From assembly GCF_011299555.1 (NCBI RefSeq), contig NZ_CP049857.1, forward strand, positions 4,216,001 through 4,280,000: 64,000 nucleotides of DNA, read 5' to 3'. The DNA is from Dysgonomonas sp. HDW5A (GTDB lineage: Bacteria > Bacteroidota > Bacteroidia > Bacteroidales > Dysgonomonadaceae). A program made the position numbers and the translations under genes. Positions within the stretch are counted from its first letter, which is position 1. Each line of letters begins with the position of its first letter. Of the stretch, positions 7,525 to 17,131 are shown piece by piece. The notes beneath the pieces are model-generated. The model was not told where the DNA came from. It searched no databases and saw nothing but the letters and a program-made list of their open reading frames with translations.

Positions 7525-9828
7525 ATGAAAATTATGAAATTACAATATATACTCACCATATTATTACTCACCATCTCTCTCTTACATTTACAGGCAGGTC
7601 CCGATCACATAGCACATATCTCAGGACAAGTAATAGATTCAGAAACAAAAGAACCCATTATAGATGCTATAATTTCGTTAGAAGGAACTCGTTCGCAGAC
7701 ATTATCAGATGATAATGGAAACTTCCAGATAAAGAATATCCACTCAGGAAAATATATAATGCACATACAAGCATTAGGATATAGTATAGAAAGAGAAGAA
7801 ATAAATCTGGCTCCTTATACCACTAAAAAGATCGTAATAGAACTCAATTCTGAAAATCACGAACTGGCAGAAGTTTCTGTGACCGCATCTCTGTCAAGAT
7901 TAAAAAGAGATGTATCCCCTATAGTTGTTTCGCAACTGACACCCAAAACATTTGAGGCAACTCAATCATTGACTCTTTCTCAGGGATTAAACTTCAGCCC
8001 CGGAGTACGTGTTGAAACGACTTGCCAGAATTGCGGTTCTCAGGAAGTAAGAATTAATGGGCTCGAAGGACATTATTCCGAGATATTAATCAATAGCCAA
8101 CCTGTAGTGGGAGCGCTGACTAAGACATATGGATTAGATCAGATTCCGCTTAATATGGTAGATGAGATAAATATCATCCGAGGAGGTAACTCTGCACTAT
8201 ATGGCTCACATGCCATAGGTGGTGTGATAGATATTATCACTAAAGAACCAGAGAATAACTATTACGAAATAAAGTATAACCTCTCTCTTATTGATGGGAA
8301 GTCAGCTGACAATATGTTATTATTTAATACTTCACTCGTTGATAAAAACAAAACATCAGGCATCAGTGTATTCGGAAATATGAGAAGTAGAAACCCTTGG
8401 GATGCTAATGGTGATGGATTTTCTGAAATAGGTAAAAACAGAGCGTCTTCGTTAGGTTTTAGTTCATTTCTGAAACCCAATAAAGACAGTAAGGTTATAG
8501 CAGAATACCGATATACTTCGGAAGAACGGAGAGGTGGAGACAGTTTTGACAAACCACCTCATGAAGCAAATATAGCCGAATACAGCGACTTTAAGATACA
8601 TTCGGGATCAGCAGACTACTCACAGTATTTTAATGACAATAAACACCGTTTAAATATACATGTATCTATCCAAGATGCTTATCGTGACAGTTATTTTGGA
8701 GCAGAGCAAGAGCCTAATGGATATGGCAAGACCACTGAGTTAACCTTGATCGGGAATGCTAAGTACGAAATGAATATAGATAATCTCTTATTTATGCCTG
8801 CTAAATTTATAAGCGGATATACCCAAAGTCATGATATGCTGCGGAATGAAATTCCGGGATATAATTATAAGCAAAACCAAAATATCAATATTGGAACTTT
8901 GTATTTTCAAAATGAATGGCAAAACGAAAAGTTGTCTATAGCTATTGGAGCACGATTAGAAAAACATTCTCTTGTAGAGAATGTAAATATTATGCCAAGA
9001 GTGAATGCGCGATATAAAATAGTAGGGAACGTCAATTTACGTGGAGGATATACCGTAGGATATAGAGCTCCTGAAATTACAGGGGGAGATTTAGATATAC
9101 CGATACAAGGAGGAAAAGCTACTTTATTGAGCTTTGCCGACGATATAAAGCCGGAACGTTCGCGGAGTTTCTCTGGAGGATTCGACACTAAGTTTTACAA
9201 CGAAAATTTCTACTCCTACTTTTTAGTTGAAGGATTTTTTACCCGAATCAATAATGCATTCATAGATCGTGTTATTGGAGAAAATGAGACAGGAAATACA
9301 TTAGTACAAAGAGAAAATGCTAATAGAGCTACTATATCGGGGATTAATTTCGAAACTTCGATACAGCCTTCTGAATGGCTTCAAATAGATGGAGGATATA
9401 CAATACAAAGGGGTAGATACAAATCTCCGGAAAGATGGTCGGATGATGAAACTGTAGAGCCGACTAAGGATATGCTAAGATCTCCTGAACAATATGGATT
9501 TATCTCAGCAATGGCTACTCCTCAATCTCCATTCTCTATTGCTGTTTCAGGAACCTACACAGGATCTATGTATGTACCACATCTTGCCGGATATATCGAA
9601 AATGATGAGCTAAAGAAAACACCTCAGTTTTTTGATATGACAACAAAGATTGCTTATTCTTTTAAGCTGAACGCATATAATAAGGTCGAAATAAGCTGTG
9701 GTGTACAAAATATTTTTAACAGTAGGCAACGTGATTTTGACAAAGGAGTAAATAGAGATGCGGATTATATATATGGTCCGTCACTACCAAGAACATACTT
9801 TATTGGGCTGAAATTAAGCTCATTCTAA
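7525..9828 (+). CDS. TonB-dependent receptor with N-terminal carboxypeptidase-regulatory-like domain (CQNCG type)
   Basis: A 767-residue outer-membrane transporter. In order: signal peptide (about 1-25), a CarboxypepD_reg-like beta-sandwich (about 32-112), plug domain (about 125-240) and a 22-strand barrel ending in aromatic Phe (FIGLKLSSF). The plug carries an unusual cysteine pair in TTCQNCGSQEVRINGLEG, then IIRGGNSALYGSHAIGGVIDIITKEP, the conserved plug end. This variant is a recognisable subgroup of CirA/BtuB-like receptors in Bacteroidetes; ligands are mostly unproven. The His-rich upstream partner favours a metal complex. It is not SusC-like and no SusD is present. The start at 7525 has an alternative ATG at 7534. 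Confidence 0.9.
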   Translation: MKIMKLQYILTILLLTISLLHLQAGPDHIAHISGQVIDSETKEPIIDAIISLEGTRSQTLSDDNGNFQIKNIHSGKYIMHIQALGYSIEREEINLAPYTTKKIVIELNSENHELAEVSVTASLSRLKRDVSPIVVSQLTPKTFEATQSLTLSQGLNFSPGVRVETTCQNCGSQEVRINGLEGHYSEILINSQPVVGALTKTYGLDQIPLNMVDEINIIRGGNSALYGSHAIGGVIDIITKEPENNYYEIKYNLSLIDGKSADNMLLFNTSLVDKNKTSGISVFGNMRSRNPWDANGDGFSEIGKNRASSLGFSSFLKPNKDSKVIAEYRYTSEERRGGDSFDKPPHEANIAEYSDFKIHSGSADYSQYFNDNKHRLNIHVSIQDAYRDSYFGAEQEPNGYGKTTELTLIGNAKYEMNIDNLLFMPAKFISGYTQSHDMLRNEIPGYNYKQNQNINIGTLYFQNEWQNEKLSIAIGARLEKHSLVENVNIMPRVNARYKIVGNVNLRGGYTVGYRAPEITGGDLDIPIQGGKATLLSFADDIKPERSRSFSGGFDTKFYNENFYSYFLVEGFFTRINNAFIDRVIGENETGNTLVQRENANRATISGINFETSIQPSEWLQIDGGYTIQRGRYKSPERWSDDETVEPTKDMLRSPEQYGFISAMATPQSPFSIAVSGTYTGSMYVPHLAGYIENDELKKTPQFFDMTTKIAYSFKLNAYNKVEISCGVQNIFNSRQRDFDKGVNRDADYIYGPSLPRTYFIGLKLSSF

Positions 9829-9840
9829 CAAATAATAGGG

Positions 9841-9925
9841 TTGCATCTCATTAATATAGCCTCTATAATTAACAGAAAGATATAAATATTACGCTGTTAA
9901 TATAGACTAATGAGATGCAATTTTT
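9841..9925 (+). terminator. Long imperfect hairpin, probable terminator
   Basis: Thirteen bases at 9841-9853 (TTGCATCTCATTA) are perfectly complementary to 9908-9920. An inner pair (around 9863-9875 against 9893-9904) extends the fold, and TTTTT follows the outer arm. It lies 12 bp after the TonB receptor stop. A small palindromic mobile repeat is the alternative. Confidence 0.6.
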
Positions 9926-9956
9926 ATTGGGTTCTATAAATTTGATGTTATCTTTG
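9926..9956 (+). promoter_or_regulatory. Promoter for the LysE-family gene
   Basis: TATCTTTG at 9949-9956 is a full match to the Bacteroidetes -7 box, with ATTG at 9926-9929 as a near -33 element 19 bases upstream. The start site would be about 9963, and the gene starts at 9991. Confidence 0.5.
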
Positions 9957-9990
9957 TTCTACAGAATAATACTTTATTCTGTTAATAGAA

Positions 9991-10626
9991 ATGCTTGATA
10001 CTATAATAAAAGGAATATTCATAGGACTATTAGTCTCAGCACCTATGGGGCCCATAGGTGTCCTATGTATACAACGAACTTTGAATGAAGGTAGACTTCA
10101 TGGATTTATATCGGGCTTAGGAGCCTCTTTATCTGACATAGTATATGCCATAATATCAGGACTGGGAATCAGTTTTGTAATGGATTTTGTGGAAGAGAAT
10201 CACTACCCATTACAAATAGCAGGTAGTTTACTTCTTCTTATTGCCGGTTATTACATTTATCAATCTAACCCTGCGAAGAAGCTGTTCAGGCAAGATGAGA
10301 AAACATCGCCTTATTGGAAAAATCTAGTCTCTTCATTTTTTATAAATCTTACAAACATAGGTATCTTGTTCTTCTTTATAGCCATGTTTGCACGCTTTAA
10401 CTTTATAGATCCTAACAACTCATCAAAGAATATAGTAGGCATTTTGTCTATTGGTCTAGGAACTGTTATCTGGTGGTTACTTATTTCTACTGTTGTCGAT
10501 AAAGTACGCTCTAAATTTAACCCTAGAGGCCTTAAGATATTCAATAATATACTGGGAATCATTTTGGCTTCAATAGGTGTTGTCGGGTTAGTAACTGCTG
10601 CTTACACTTTATTTGAAAGAGTATAA
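9991..10626 (+). CDS. LysE/RhtB family amino-acid exporter
   Basis: A 211-residue inner-membrane protein with six hydrophobic segments and the family's opening motif SAPMGPIGVLCIQRTLNEG (about residues 16-35), matching the conserved GPxxxxxxxxxLxxGRxxG of LysE/RhtB carriers. These export amino acids or derivatives using the proton gradient. The substrate is not predictable. It appears monocistronic, with its own promoter and a shared terminator against nuoN. Confidence 0.88.
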   Translation: MLDTIIKGIFIGLLVSAPMGPIGVLCIQRTLNEGRLHGFISGLGASLSDIVYAIISGLGISFVMDFVEENHYPLQIAGSLLLLIAGYYIYQSNPAKKLFRQDEKTSPYWKNLVSSFFINLTNIGILFFFIAMFARFNFIDPNNSSKNIVGILSIGLGTVIWWLLISTVVDKVRSKFNPRGLKIFNNILGIILASIGVVGLVTAAYTLFERV

Positions 10627-10700
10627 TATTAACATCGTTTATTTAGTCAGCCTCAGTTTTTTAATTATACAACAATAATAAAAAGGACAAGAAGCCTCAA

Positions 10701-10740
10701 AATAAAAAGAGTGAATACAAATTATATTCACTCTTTTATT
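10701..10740. terminator. Bidirectional terminator between lysE-like gene and nuoN
   Basis: AAAAGAGTGAATA (10705-10717) and TATTCACTCTTTT (10725-10737) form a perfect 13-bp stem with a 7-base loop, with A- and T-tracts on either side. It ends the nuo operon on the minus strand and the LysE gene on the plus strand. Confidence 0.88.
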
Positions 10741-10768
10741 ATATATATAATAATTTATTCTGCCAAAT

Positions 10769-12163
10769 TTACAATGATAAACTCATTATTATAGAAGGAT
10801 AAATACCTAATATCAGGTTAAGAATTATAGCAATCGTAGCCACAAGCACATATCTTATCGGCACTTTCAATGCAATTTCGCTCGATGGTTCTTTTGTGAA
10901 CATCACGTTAGCTGCTCCAAAGTAATAGAAGATCGCAATAATCGAATTAATGATACCAAATATTACCAGAATTAAATAACCTGCATCTATCATTTGGGTA
11001 AACATAAACAGTTTTGCAAAGAAACCTGCAAATACTGGTATACCTCCTAAAGAAACCAAGGCACATGTCAATATTCCTGCCATAAGAGGATTACGTCTGG
11101 CTAAGCCATGTAAGTTTTCAATATTTTCATGTCCTTTACCTTCGCTTACCGCCATAATTACAGCAAAAGCTGCAATACCAGCCAACGAATAAGCAGCTGC
11201 ATAATATAAGAGACTATTTGTAGCATTAGTGCTAGTAGATAGTAAATCCATTATCATAAATCCCGCATGGGAAATCCCTGAATAAGCCATCATTCGCTTC
11301 AAACTCTTTTGGTTTAATGCAGTTATATTTCCAACTGTAAGAGATAATATAGAAAATACCACAATCGTTATTTGGACAGCAGGTGTCATTGCTACTCCAA
11401 ATAGGACTACAACTTTATAAAGAGCTGCAATTGCGGCAACCTTAACCAAAGTACTCATTAATGCAGTAACCAGTGTAGGTGAACCCTCGTATACATCTGG
11501 TGCCCAAAAATGGAATGGAACTACCGAAGCTTTGAATAAAAGACCAACCAGAATCATTATAAATCCCATATTAAACCATATAGGAAGATTAGCACCTTCT
11601 AATGTTGATACTTGAACAATAGTTTCTATATCGAATGATCCTATTGCTCCATAAACCAAAGCTATACCAAATAGTATAAAGCTAGAAGCAAAAGCTCCCA
11701 TAATGAAATACTTCATTCCGGCCTCGTTACTACTCACCCTTGTCGGATTACTGGAGGCTAATACATAAGCTGCTATAGATAACACTTCGATACCAATAAA
11801 AAACATCGAAAGATTACCGAATGAAACCATTGCAATTGCTCCTGCTAAAAGAAAAATCTTGAGAGACACATAATCTGCAATCTTCTCCATTTTATTCTTA
11901 TAAAACTCAGGACTCATTGCAATAATTAAAGTTGCAAGAGTAATAAACAATATAGAAAAACCTCGAGAGTAACTAGTGCTTACAATCATATTATAACTAT
12001 CGGCATAGAAAAACGATTCACCCGAATAGAATTCAGCAACAGTCATTCCCAATATACCCAATAACGCCAATAGGGTTACAGGGACAAGTATTTTTCTCAA
12101 ATTTAAAATCTCTAATAAAAGACAAACAATGCCTAATGCAGAGACAGCTATCAATGTACTCAT
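10769..12163 (-). CDS. nuoN: NADH-quinone oxidoreductase subunit N
   Basis: A 464-residue antiporter-like membrane subunit of complex I with about 13-14 transmembrane helices. Characteristic segments are the conserved Glu in MFFIGIEVLSIAAYVLA and Lys residues in LLFKASVVPFHFWAPDVYEG (near 210) and LNQKSLKRMMAYSGISHAGF, forming one proton channel. It is the last gene of the operon. A palindrome lies 31-45 bases upstream of its start. Confidence 0.97.
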   Translation of the reverse strand: MSTLIAVSALGIVCLLLEILNLRKILVPVTLLALLGILGMTVAEFYSGESFFYADSYNMIVSTSYSRGFSILFITLATLIIAMSPEFYKNKMEKIADYVSLKIFLLAGAIAMVSFGNLSMFFIGIEVLSIAAYVLASSNPTRVSSNEAGMKYFIMGAFASSFILFGIALVYGAIGSFDIETIVQVSTLEGANLPIWFNMGFIMILVGLLFKASVVPFHFWAPDVYEGSPTLVTALMSTLVKVAAIAALYKVVVLFGVAMTPAVQITIVVFSILSLTVGNITALNQKSLKRMMAYSGISHAGFMIMDLLSTSTNATNSLLYYAAAYSLAGIAAFAVIMAVSEGKGHENIENLHGLARRNPLMAGILTCALVSLGGIPVFAGFFAKLFMFTQMIDAGYLILVIFGIINSIIAIFYYFGAANVMFTKEPSSEIALKVPIRYVLVATIAIILNLILGIYPSIIMSLSL

Positions 12164-12193
12164 TATATATTTTAGCTAAACAGTTATCTATTT

Positions 12194-12208
12194 AAGGTTT
12201 CAAACCTT
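12194..12208. repeat. Nuo spacer palindrome, nuoM-nuoN
   Basis: AAGGTTTCAAACCTT is a 7-bp inverted repeat around a single base, 31 bp before the nuoN start. It is a divergent member of the AGGTC-n3-GACCT family seen in other nuo spacers, with the base changes on both arms compensating so that pairing is kept. Confidence 0.7.
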
Positions 12209-12265
12209 TTATTACTTTGGTTGTATAGTAACAAACCTATGATGATTTAGAACTATACATTTAAA

Positions 12266-13699
12266 CTACCTATTGACATACATCAAGATCTCTTGCAGGC
12301 TTGGCGAAACCAAATCTACAATCGGTTTGGAATACAAACCAAAAAACAATAAAACAGCGGCCAAAGCGATAAATACAAGACCTTCGTTTACTGTTAAATC
12401 AGCAAATACTTTATTACGTGATTCTCCAAGCATCACAAGCTGATACATGTGCAACATGAAGAATGCACCTAAGAACATAGATGTACCTATAAAAATTGTA
12501 TACCAGATACTTACTTGATACAAACCATACATAATTGTCAACTCACCTACAAAGTTAAAAGACAACGGTATAGCTATAGAAGCCATTATCATTAGGAAGA
12601 ATGCGATTGTAAACTTCGGTGCCAAGCCTTTAATTCCTCCCATTTGACTGATCAAAGGAGTATTGAATCGTCTGTATATAACTTCTGATCCAAAGAATAG
12701 ACCTACAACACCAAAACCGTGTGCAACCATTAACAATACTGCTCCCTGAATACCATCCATTGTTAACGCATATATTCCGGCGGCAATAAAACCAACGTGA
12801 GCTAAAGATGCGTAGGCAAAGAATCGTTTCAGATTATCTTGCTTAAGAGCTACAATAGAACCATAAATTACACCGATTATAGACAGAGTCAAAACAACTG
12901 ACTGCATGCTATGAGCAGCATGAGGAGCAATAGGCAACTGCCAACGGATAGCACTATAGAGTGCCATTTTAGACATAAGAGCCCCCAAAAGCAATGTACC
13001 TACAAGAGGAGCTTTTTGATATACATTTGCCTGCCAAGTGTGAAATGGGAAAATTGGAATTTTAATAGCATATGCAAAAAAGAAAGCTAGGAAAATCCAT
13101 AATTGTTCAGTATCACTCAAGTTTGCATTGTATAAATCGTGCAATTGGAAACTTCCCGTTTTTGTATACAGGTATATAATCGCCCCCAGCATAAACAATG
13201 AACCGGCAAAGGTATAAATGAAGAATGTCATTGCCGATCTTCTGCGTTTCGATCTCGAACCATTTCCCCACAGTACTACAATAAAGTAGATCGGGATAAG
13301 AGACAATTCCCAAAACACATAATACAACAAGGCGTCACTACTCAAAAATACTCCGGTCATGGCAAATGCCATAAACAAAATTAAGCTATATAGTAATTTT
13401 TCGAACGGAACCGTATGCGATACAGCCGTAAGTAAAATAATAGGCAGCAGAATAGAGGTAAGCAATACCATTATGAGAGATAAACCATCTGCTTTAAGAG
13501 AAAACATTACCGACGGATTATTGATCCACTGTACACTAAAACTTGCTCCTGTATCGTGATATTCCAATAATAATGCAATAGAAAATATTGCAGTTATCAC
13601 AGCAAACAACATAGCAACTTTAGGAGCCCACCTATTTCCTGAAAGATAAGTAAGAATTGCACCTACTAATAAAATGATTAATATAATAGCGATATTCAT
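12266..13699 (-). CDS. nuoM: NADH-quinone oxidoreductase subunit M
   Basis: A 477-residue antiporter-like subunit of the complex I membrane arm. The proton-channel motifs are clear: YYVFWELSLIPIYFIVVLWG with the key Glu (near 130-149), KIPIFPFHTWQANVYQKAPLVGTLLLGALMSKM, and KQDNLKRFFAYASLAHVGF. It has fourteen hydrophobic segments and normal length. A 102-bp spacer separates it from nuoN and a 104-bp spacer from nuoL, each with a small palindrome. Confidence 0.97.
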   Translation of the reverse strand: MNIAIILIILLVGAILTYLSGNRWAPKVAMLFAVITAIFSIALLLEYHDTGASFSVQWINNPSVMFSLKADGLSLIMVLLTSILLPIILLTAVSHTVPFEKLLYSLILFMAFAMTGVFLSSDALLYYVFWELSLIPIYFIVVLWGNGSRSKRRRSAMTFFIYTFAGSLFMLGAIIYLYTKTGSFQLHDLYNANLSDTEQLWIFLAFFFAYAIKIPIFPFHTWQANVYQKAPLVGTLLLGALMSKMALYSAIRWQLPIAPHAAHSMQSVVLTLSIIGVIYGSIVALKQDNLKRFFAYASLAHVGFIAAGIYALTMDGIQGAVLLMVAHGFGVVGLFFGSEVIYRRFNTPLISQMGGIKGLAPKFTIAFFLMIMASIAIPLSFNFVGELTIMYGLYQVSIWYTIFIGTSMFLGAFFMLHMYQLVMLGESRNKVFADLTVNEGLVFIALAAVLLFFGLYSKPIVDLVSPSLQEILMYVNR

Positions 13700-13716
13700 G
13701 TCTCTTTTTTAATTTT

Positions 13717-13729
13717 AGGTCTCAGACCT
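13717..13729. repeat. Nuo spacer palindrome, nuoL-nuoM
   Basis: AGGTCTCAGACCT: five paired bases around a 3-base centre, 18 bp before the nuoM start in the 104-bp spacer. Confidence 0.75.
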
Positions 13730-13803
13730 TTTTATTGCTTTAGAAATTATGACAAGTTATAGTTGTTATAATTTTGAATATATCATTAACTAGTTGAAAT
13801 TAC

Positions 13804-15696
13804 TTAAGTCAGAAATAAATAGATTACTAGCGCGCAAAATCCTACAACAAAGAATGAAAGATAAAAACCTACACTTCCGTTTTGTAAAGCTTTTGCCGGA
13901 GCCGATAAACCTTTAGCTACTAAAGCAAATCCAAATACAACTCCTGTTATTATACTTTCCACAACATTCTTAAAGAAATTTGCCATAGCATATATAGGCT
14001 TTATAAATATAGCAGTATATATCTCGTCAATATAATATTTATTGTAAAGTACTTTAGCAAAGCCTGTAATTTTATCATCCTCTTCAGGAACAGCCGATTT
14101 AGTTATGTACTTATAATAAGCGAGACTCAAACCGATAAGAGCGATAAGAGTAGAAACTCCCATGAAAACTAGCTGCTCAGTAGAGAATCCATGCTCTTCG
14201 ACAGCACCACCTGAACCAGAGAATATAGGCGACAGATAATGATTCAACCAGCTATATCCAAAGGGTAAACTTATCAGACCACCCACTGTAGCCAGTACAG
14301 CTAATACGATAAGCGGCATAGTCATTATTGATGGAGACTCATGTAAATGCTTCTTTTGTTCGGCAGTACCTCTGAATTCCTTGAAGAATGTAAGATACAA
14401 TACTCTGAACATATAGAAAGCTGTTAGTAGCGACGCCAACATTGCAACCACCCAAAGGATAGGGCTATTTTGGAATGCAACCAACATTATTTCGTCTTTC
14501 GAGAAGAAACCTGCAAATGGAGGAATCCCCGAAATAGATAGTGTCGAAATAAGGAATGTAATATAAGTAATAGACATTACACCTTTCAATCCACCCATTT
14601 TTCTCATATCTTGCTCACCACCCATTGCATGGATAACTGATCCTGACCCTAAGAATAAACAAGCTTTAAAGAAAGCATGTGTAATAACATGAAATACTGC
14701 TATTTGATAAGCTCCAAGTCCTAAAGCCAGAAACATAAGTCCTAATTGAGAAACTGTAGAGTATGCCAATACCTTCTTAATATCAGTTTGCATAATACCT
14801 ATCGAAGCGGCAAACAGTGCTGTTATTGCACCAATGATAGCAATTAGATATTGTATATCAGGTGTAAGATCAAATAAGAAGTTTAATCGGGTAATCATAA
14901 ATATACCCGCTGTTACCATTGTTGCAGCATGTATCAATGCCGAAACTGGTGTTGGACCCGCCATTGCATCTGGCAACCAAGTATATAAAGGTATCTGAGC
15001 ACTTTTACCCATAGCCCCAACAAACAAACAGAATGTAGCAACACCTAATAGACCTGAAACTTCAGGGTTGGTAGTTGTAGACAGTGCTAGTTTTAATGTT
15101 GCAAAATCTACCGTTTTAAATAAATATGCTAAGGTGAAAACTCCGGTTAAGAAACCTAAGTCCCCTATCCTATTCATAATAAATGCCTTTTTAGCGGCAT
15201 CATTAAATTCTTGATTTTTATACCAAAATCCAATTAACAGATATGAACACAACCCAACGCCTTCCCATCCGATAAACATTACCAGAAGATTGTTTGCTGT
15301 TACCAACACAATCATAAAGAAGATAAACAGATTGAGATATGAGAAAAAACGATCTACGTTTTCATCATCATGCATGTACCCTATCGAATAGATATGTATC
15401 AACGCTCCGATACCTGTCACAACCAGTAACCATAGCAACGAAAGCTGATCGAGAACAAAAGCAAGGTTCACCGAAAATTCGCCGAAAGCTACCCATTCAC
15501 AAAGATGAACTTCTATAGCCTGTCCGGTCGAGAGAATCTGGATAAAATAAAAGAGAGAGATTGCAAAACTACCCGTTACTGCTGCAGTAGCAATAATGCC
15601 GGGTAACGATCGCCCAATCTTTTTACCTACACTCAGATTGATTAAGAAACCAACCAGAGGAAAAATTAAAAGTAATAATACTAACCCTGTTTCCAT
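13804..15696 (-). CDS. nuoL: NADH-quinone oxidoreductase subunit L
   Basis: A 630-residue antiporter-like distal subunit of complex I. The proton-channel segment LLVMFIGWEGVGLCSYLLIGFWY contains the channel Glu. KSAQIPLYTWLPDAMAGPTPVSALIHAATMVTAG is the family signature. The C-terminal part carries the long lateral helix and a final membrane anchor (about 580-628). It follows nuoK after 6 bp. Confidence 0.97.
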   Translation of the reverse strand: METGLVLLLLIFPLVGFLINLSVGKKIGRSLPGIIATAAVTGSFAISLFYFIQILSTGQAIEVHLCEWVAFGEFSVNLAFVLDQLSLLWLLVVTGIGALIHIYSIGYMHDDENVDRFFSYLNLFIFFMIVLVTANNLLVMFIGWEGVGLCSYLLIGFWYKNQEFNDAAKKAFIMNRIGDLGFLTGVFTLAYLFKTVDFATLKLALSTTTNPEVSGLLGVATFCLFVGAMGKSAQIPLYTWLPDAMAGPTPVSALIHAATMVTAGIFMITRLNFLFDLTPDIQYLIAIIGAITALFAASIGIMQTDIKKVLAYSTVSQLGLMFLALGLGAYQIAVFHVITHAFFKACLFLGSGSVIHAMGGEQDMRKMGGLKGVMSITYITFLISTLSISGIPPFAGFFSKDEIMLVAFQNSPILWVVAMLASLLTAFYMFRVLYLTFFKEFRGTAEQKKHLHESPSIMTMPLIVLAVLATVGGLISLPFGYSWLNHYLSPIFSGSGGAVEEHGFSTEQLVFMGVSTLIALIGLSLAYYKYITKSAVPEEDDKITGFAKVLYNKYYIDEIYTAIFIKPIYAMANFFKNVVESIITGVVFGFALVAKGLSAPAKALQNGSVGFYLSFFVVGFCALVIYLFLT

Positions 15697-15702
15697 TCAA
15701 AA

Positions 15703-16023
15703 TTACCCTTTCAAGTTTTTTAATTTATCGATATCAATAGAACCGATATTTCTATAGATTGAGACCAATATAGCCAATCCAACTGCAACTTCTGCAGCTG
15801 CTACTGCCATCGCAAAGATGACAAATACCTGCCCGCTTGCATCCTGATGATAAACCGAAAATACGGCTAACAACAAATTTGCTGCTGCAAGCATTAATTC
15901 GACCGACATCAGCATTACTATTGTACTGCGTCGATACAAAATACCAAGTACACCTACACAAAACAACAGTGTCGACAGATAGATGTAATTGTTAATACCA
16001 ACTTGTTCTAATATATCCAGCAT
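15703..16023 (-). CDS. nuoK: NADH-quinone oxidoreductase subunit K
   Basis: A 106-residue three-helix subunit. The conserved buried glutamates of the E-channel are present in IVMLMSVELMLAAANLLLAVF and AMAVAAAEVAVGLAILVSIYR. The gene is packed between nuoJ (3 bp) and nuoL (6 bp), which implies strict co-translation. Confidence 0.97.
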   Translation of the reverse strand: MLDILEQVGINNYIYLSTLLFCVGVLGILYRRSTIVMLMSVELMLAAANLLLAVFSVYHQDASGQVFVIFAMAVAAAEVAVGLAILVSIYRNIGSIDIDKLKNLKG

Positions 16024-16026
16024 ATC

Positions 16027-16530
16027 TTAAGCTTTTTTCTCTCTTTTAGAAATCAATACAGCTCCAATCATTGCCGTAATAAGCAAAATGGAAGCAAATT
16101 CGAATGGCACTAAATATTCGTCAAGTAATACTTGTCCTATAATCTGTACTGACTGAAAATCTACATTCGCAGTCTTATAAGATTCTATTACAATATTTGC
16201 TTTAAGGAATACGGCAAGTATAACAATTGCTGTTAAACATCCCGATACTACCGCAGCAATACGACTGACTACTTTTTTCTTTGGTTCGTGCTGATCACTC
16301 AAATTCATAAGCATCAATGTGAATAGCAACAATATCATAATAGCGCCTGTGTATACTATGATATGCACTACTGACAAAAATTGTGCATTAAGCATCAAAA
16401 AGTGACCTGCAATCGAGAAAAAACAGACAACCATATAAACAGCACTATGTATAGGATTTTTCGCAAGAACTGTCAAAATCCCAGTACCTAGAGTTATTGT
16501 TGCCAGAATATAAAAAATTATCGTTATCAT
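16027..16530 (-). CDS. nuoJ: NADH-quinone oxidoreductase subunit J
   Basis: A 167-residue membrane subunit with five hydrophobic segments. Family features are the helix-break segment NPIHSAVYMVVCFFSIAGHFLMLNAQFLSVVHIIVYTGAIMILLLFTLMLMNL and the C-terminal FEFASILLITAMIGAVLISKRE. It contributes to the E-channel beside NuoK and NuoA. It starts 37 bp after nuoI, and the spacer contains a palindrome. Confidence 0.97.
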   Translation of the reverse strand: MITIIFYILATITLGTGILTVLAKNPIHSAVYMVVCFFSIAGHFLMLNAQFLSVVHIIVYTGAIMILLLFTLMLMNLSDQHEPKKKVVSRIAAVVSGCLTAIVILAVFLKANIVIESYKTANVDFQSVQIIGQVLLDEYLVPFEFASILLITAMIGAVLISKREKKA

Positions 16531-16543
16531 TTTATTTATATTA

Positions 16544-16556
16544 AGGTCGCAGACCT
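16544..16556. repeat. Nuo spacer palindrome, nuoI-nuoJ
   Basis: AGGTCGCAGACCT, same stem as the nuoL-nuoM copy with a different centre, located 11 bp after the nuoI stop. Confidence 0.75.
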
Positions 16557-16567
16557 AATTTAACTCT

Positions 16568-17122
16568 TTATTTAAGTATCGGTTTAAGTCCGGCATATTT
16601 TCCTGATTTTCCATCTTCGACAGAGATAACAAGTTTGTCTTTTCCGTAGATAAAACTTTGTCTTGTTACATCCGGTTTTACGTGTTTTTGAGACTTAGTC
16701 AAATAGATTGCATCTTTTGGACAGGCTTCTTCACACAGTCCACAGAAAATACAACGCAACATATTAATTTCATAGATGGCTGCATATTTTTCTTCACGAT
16801 ACAAGTGCATTTCGTCTTTTGTGCGTTCAGCAGCTTTCATTGTAATAGCTTCTGCTGGACATGATAATGCACATAATCCACACGCAGTACAACGTTCGCG
16901 ACCTTCTTCGTCTCTCATCAATACATGTTGTCCTCTGTAAACAGGACTGTATTCACGTTTTTGCTCAGGATACTGTACTGTCACTTTTCTTGAGAAAAAG
17001 TGCTTAATAGTAATCATCATCCCCTTAAATATCGCGATAAGATAGAGACGTTCCCAAAAGGTCATTTCCTTATTAGAGGCAACCGTCTTTCTTCCCGATA
17101 ATGATATATTTTCTATTGCCAT
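16568..17122 (-). CDS. nuoI: NADH-quinone oxidoreductase subunit I (two 4Fe-4S ferredoxin)
   Basis: A 184-residue peripheral subunit carrying clusters N6a and N6b. Two complete motifs are visible: CTACGLCALSCP (near residue 80) and CIFCGLCEEACP (near 124). The N-terminal amphipathic helix (FWERLYLIAIFKGMMITIKHFF) docks to NuoH. It lies 9 bp after nuoH. Confidence 0.97.
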   Translation of the reverse strand: MAIENISLSGRKTVASNKEMTFWERLYLIAIFKGMMITIKHFFSRKVTVQYPEQKREYSPVYRGQHVLMRDEEGRERCTACGLCALSCPAEAITMKAAERTKDEMHLYREEKYAAIYEINMLRCIFCGLCEEACPKDAIYLTKSQKHVKPDVTRQSFIYGKDKLVISVEDGKSGKYAGLKPILK

Positions 17123-17131
17123 AGCAAATAA

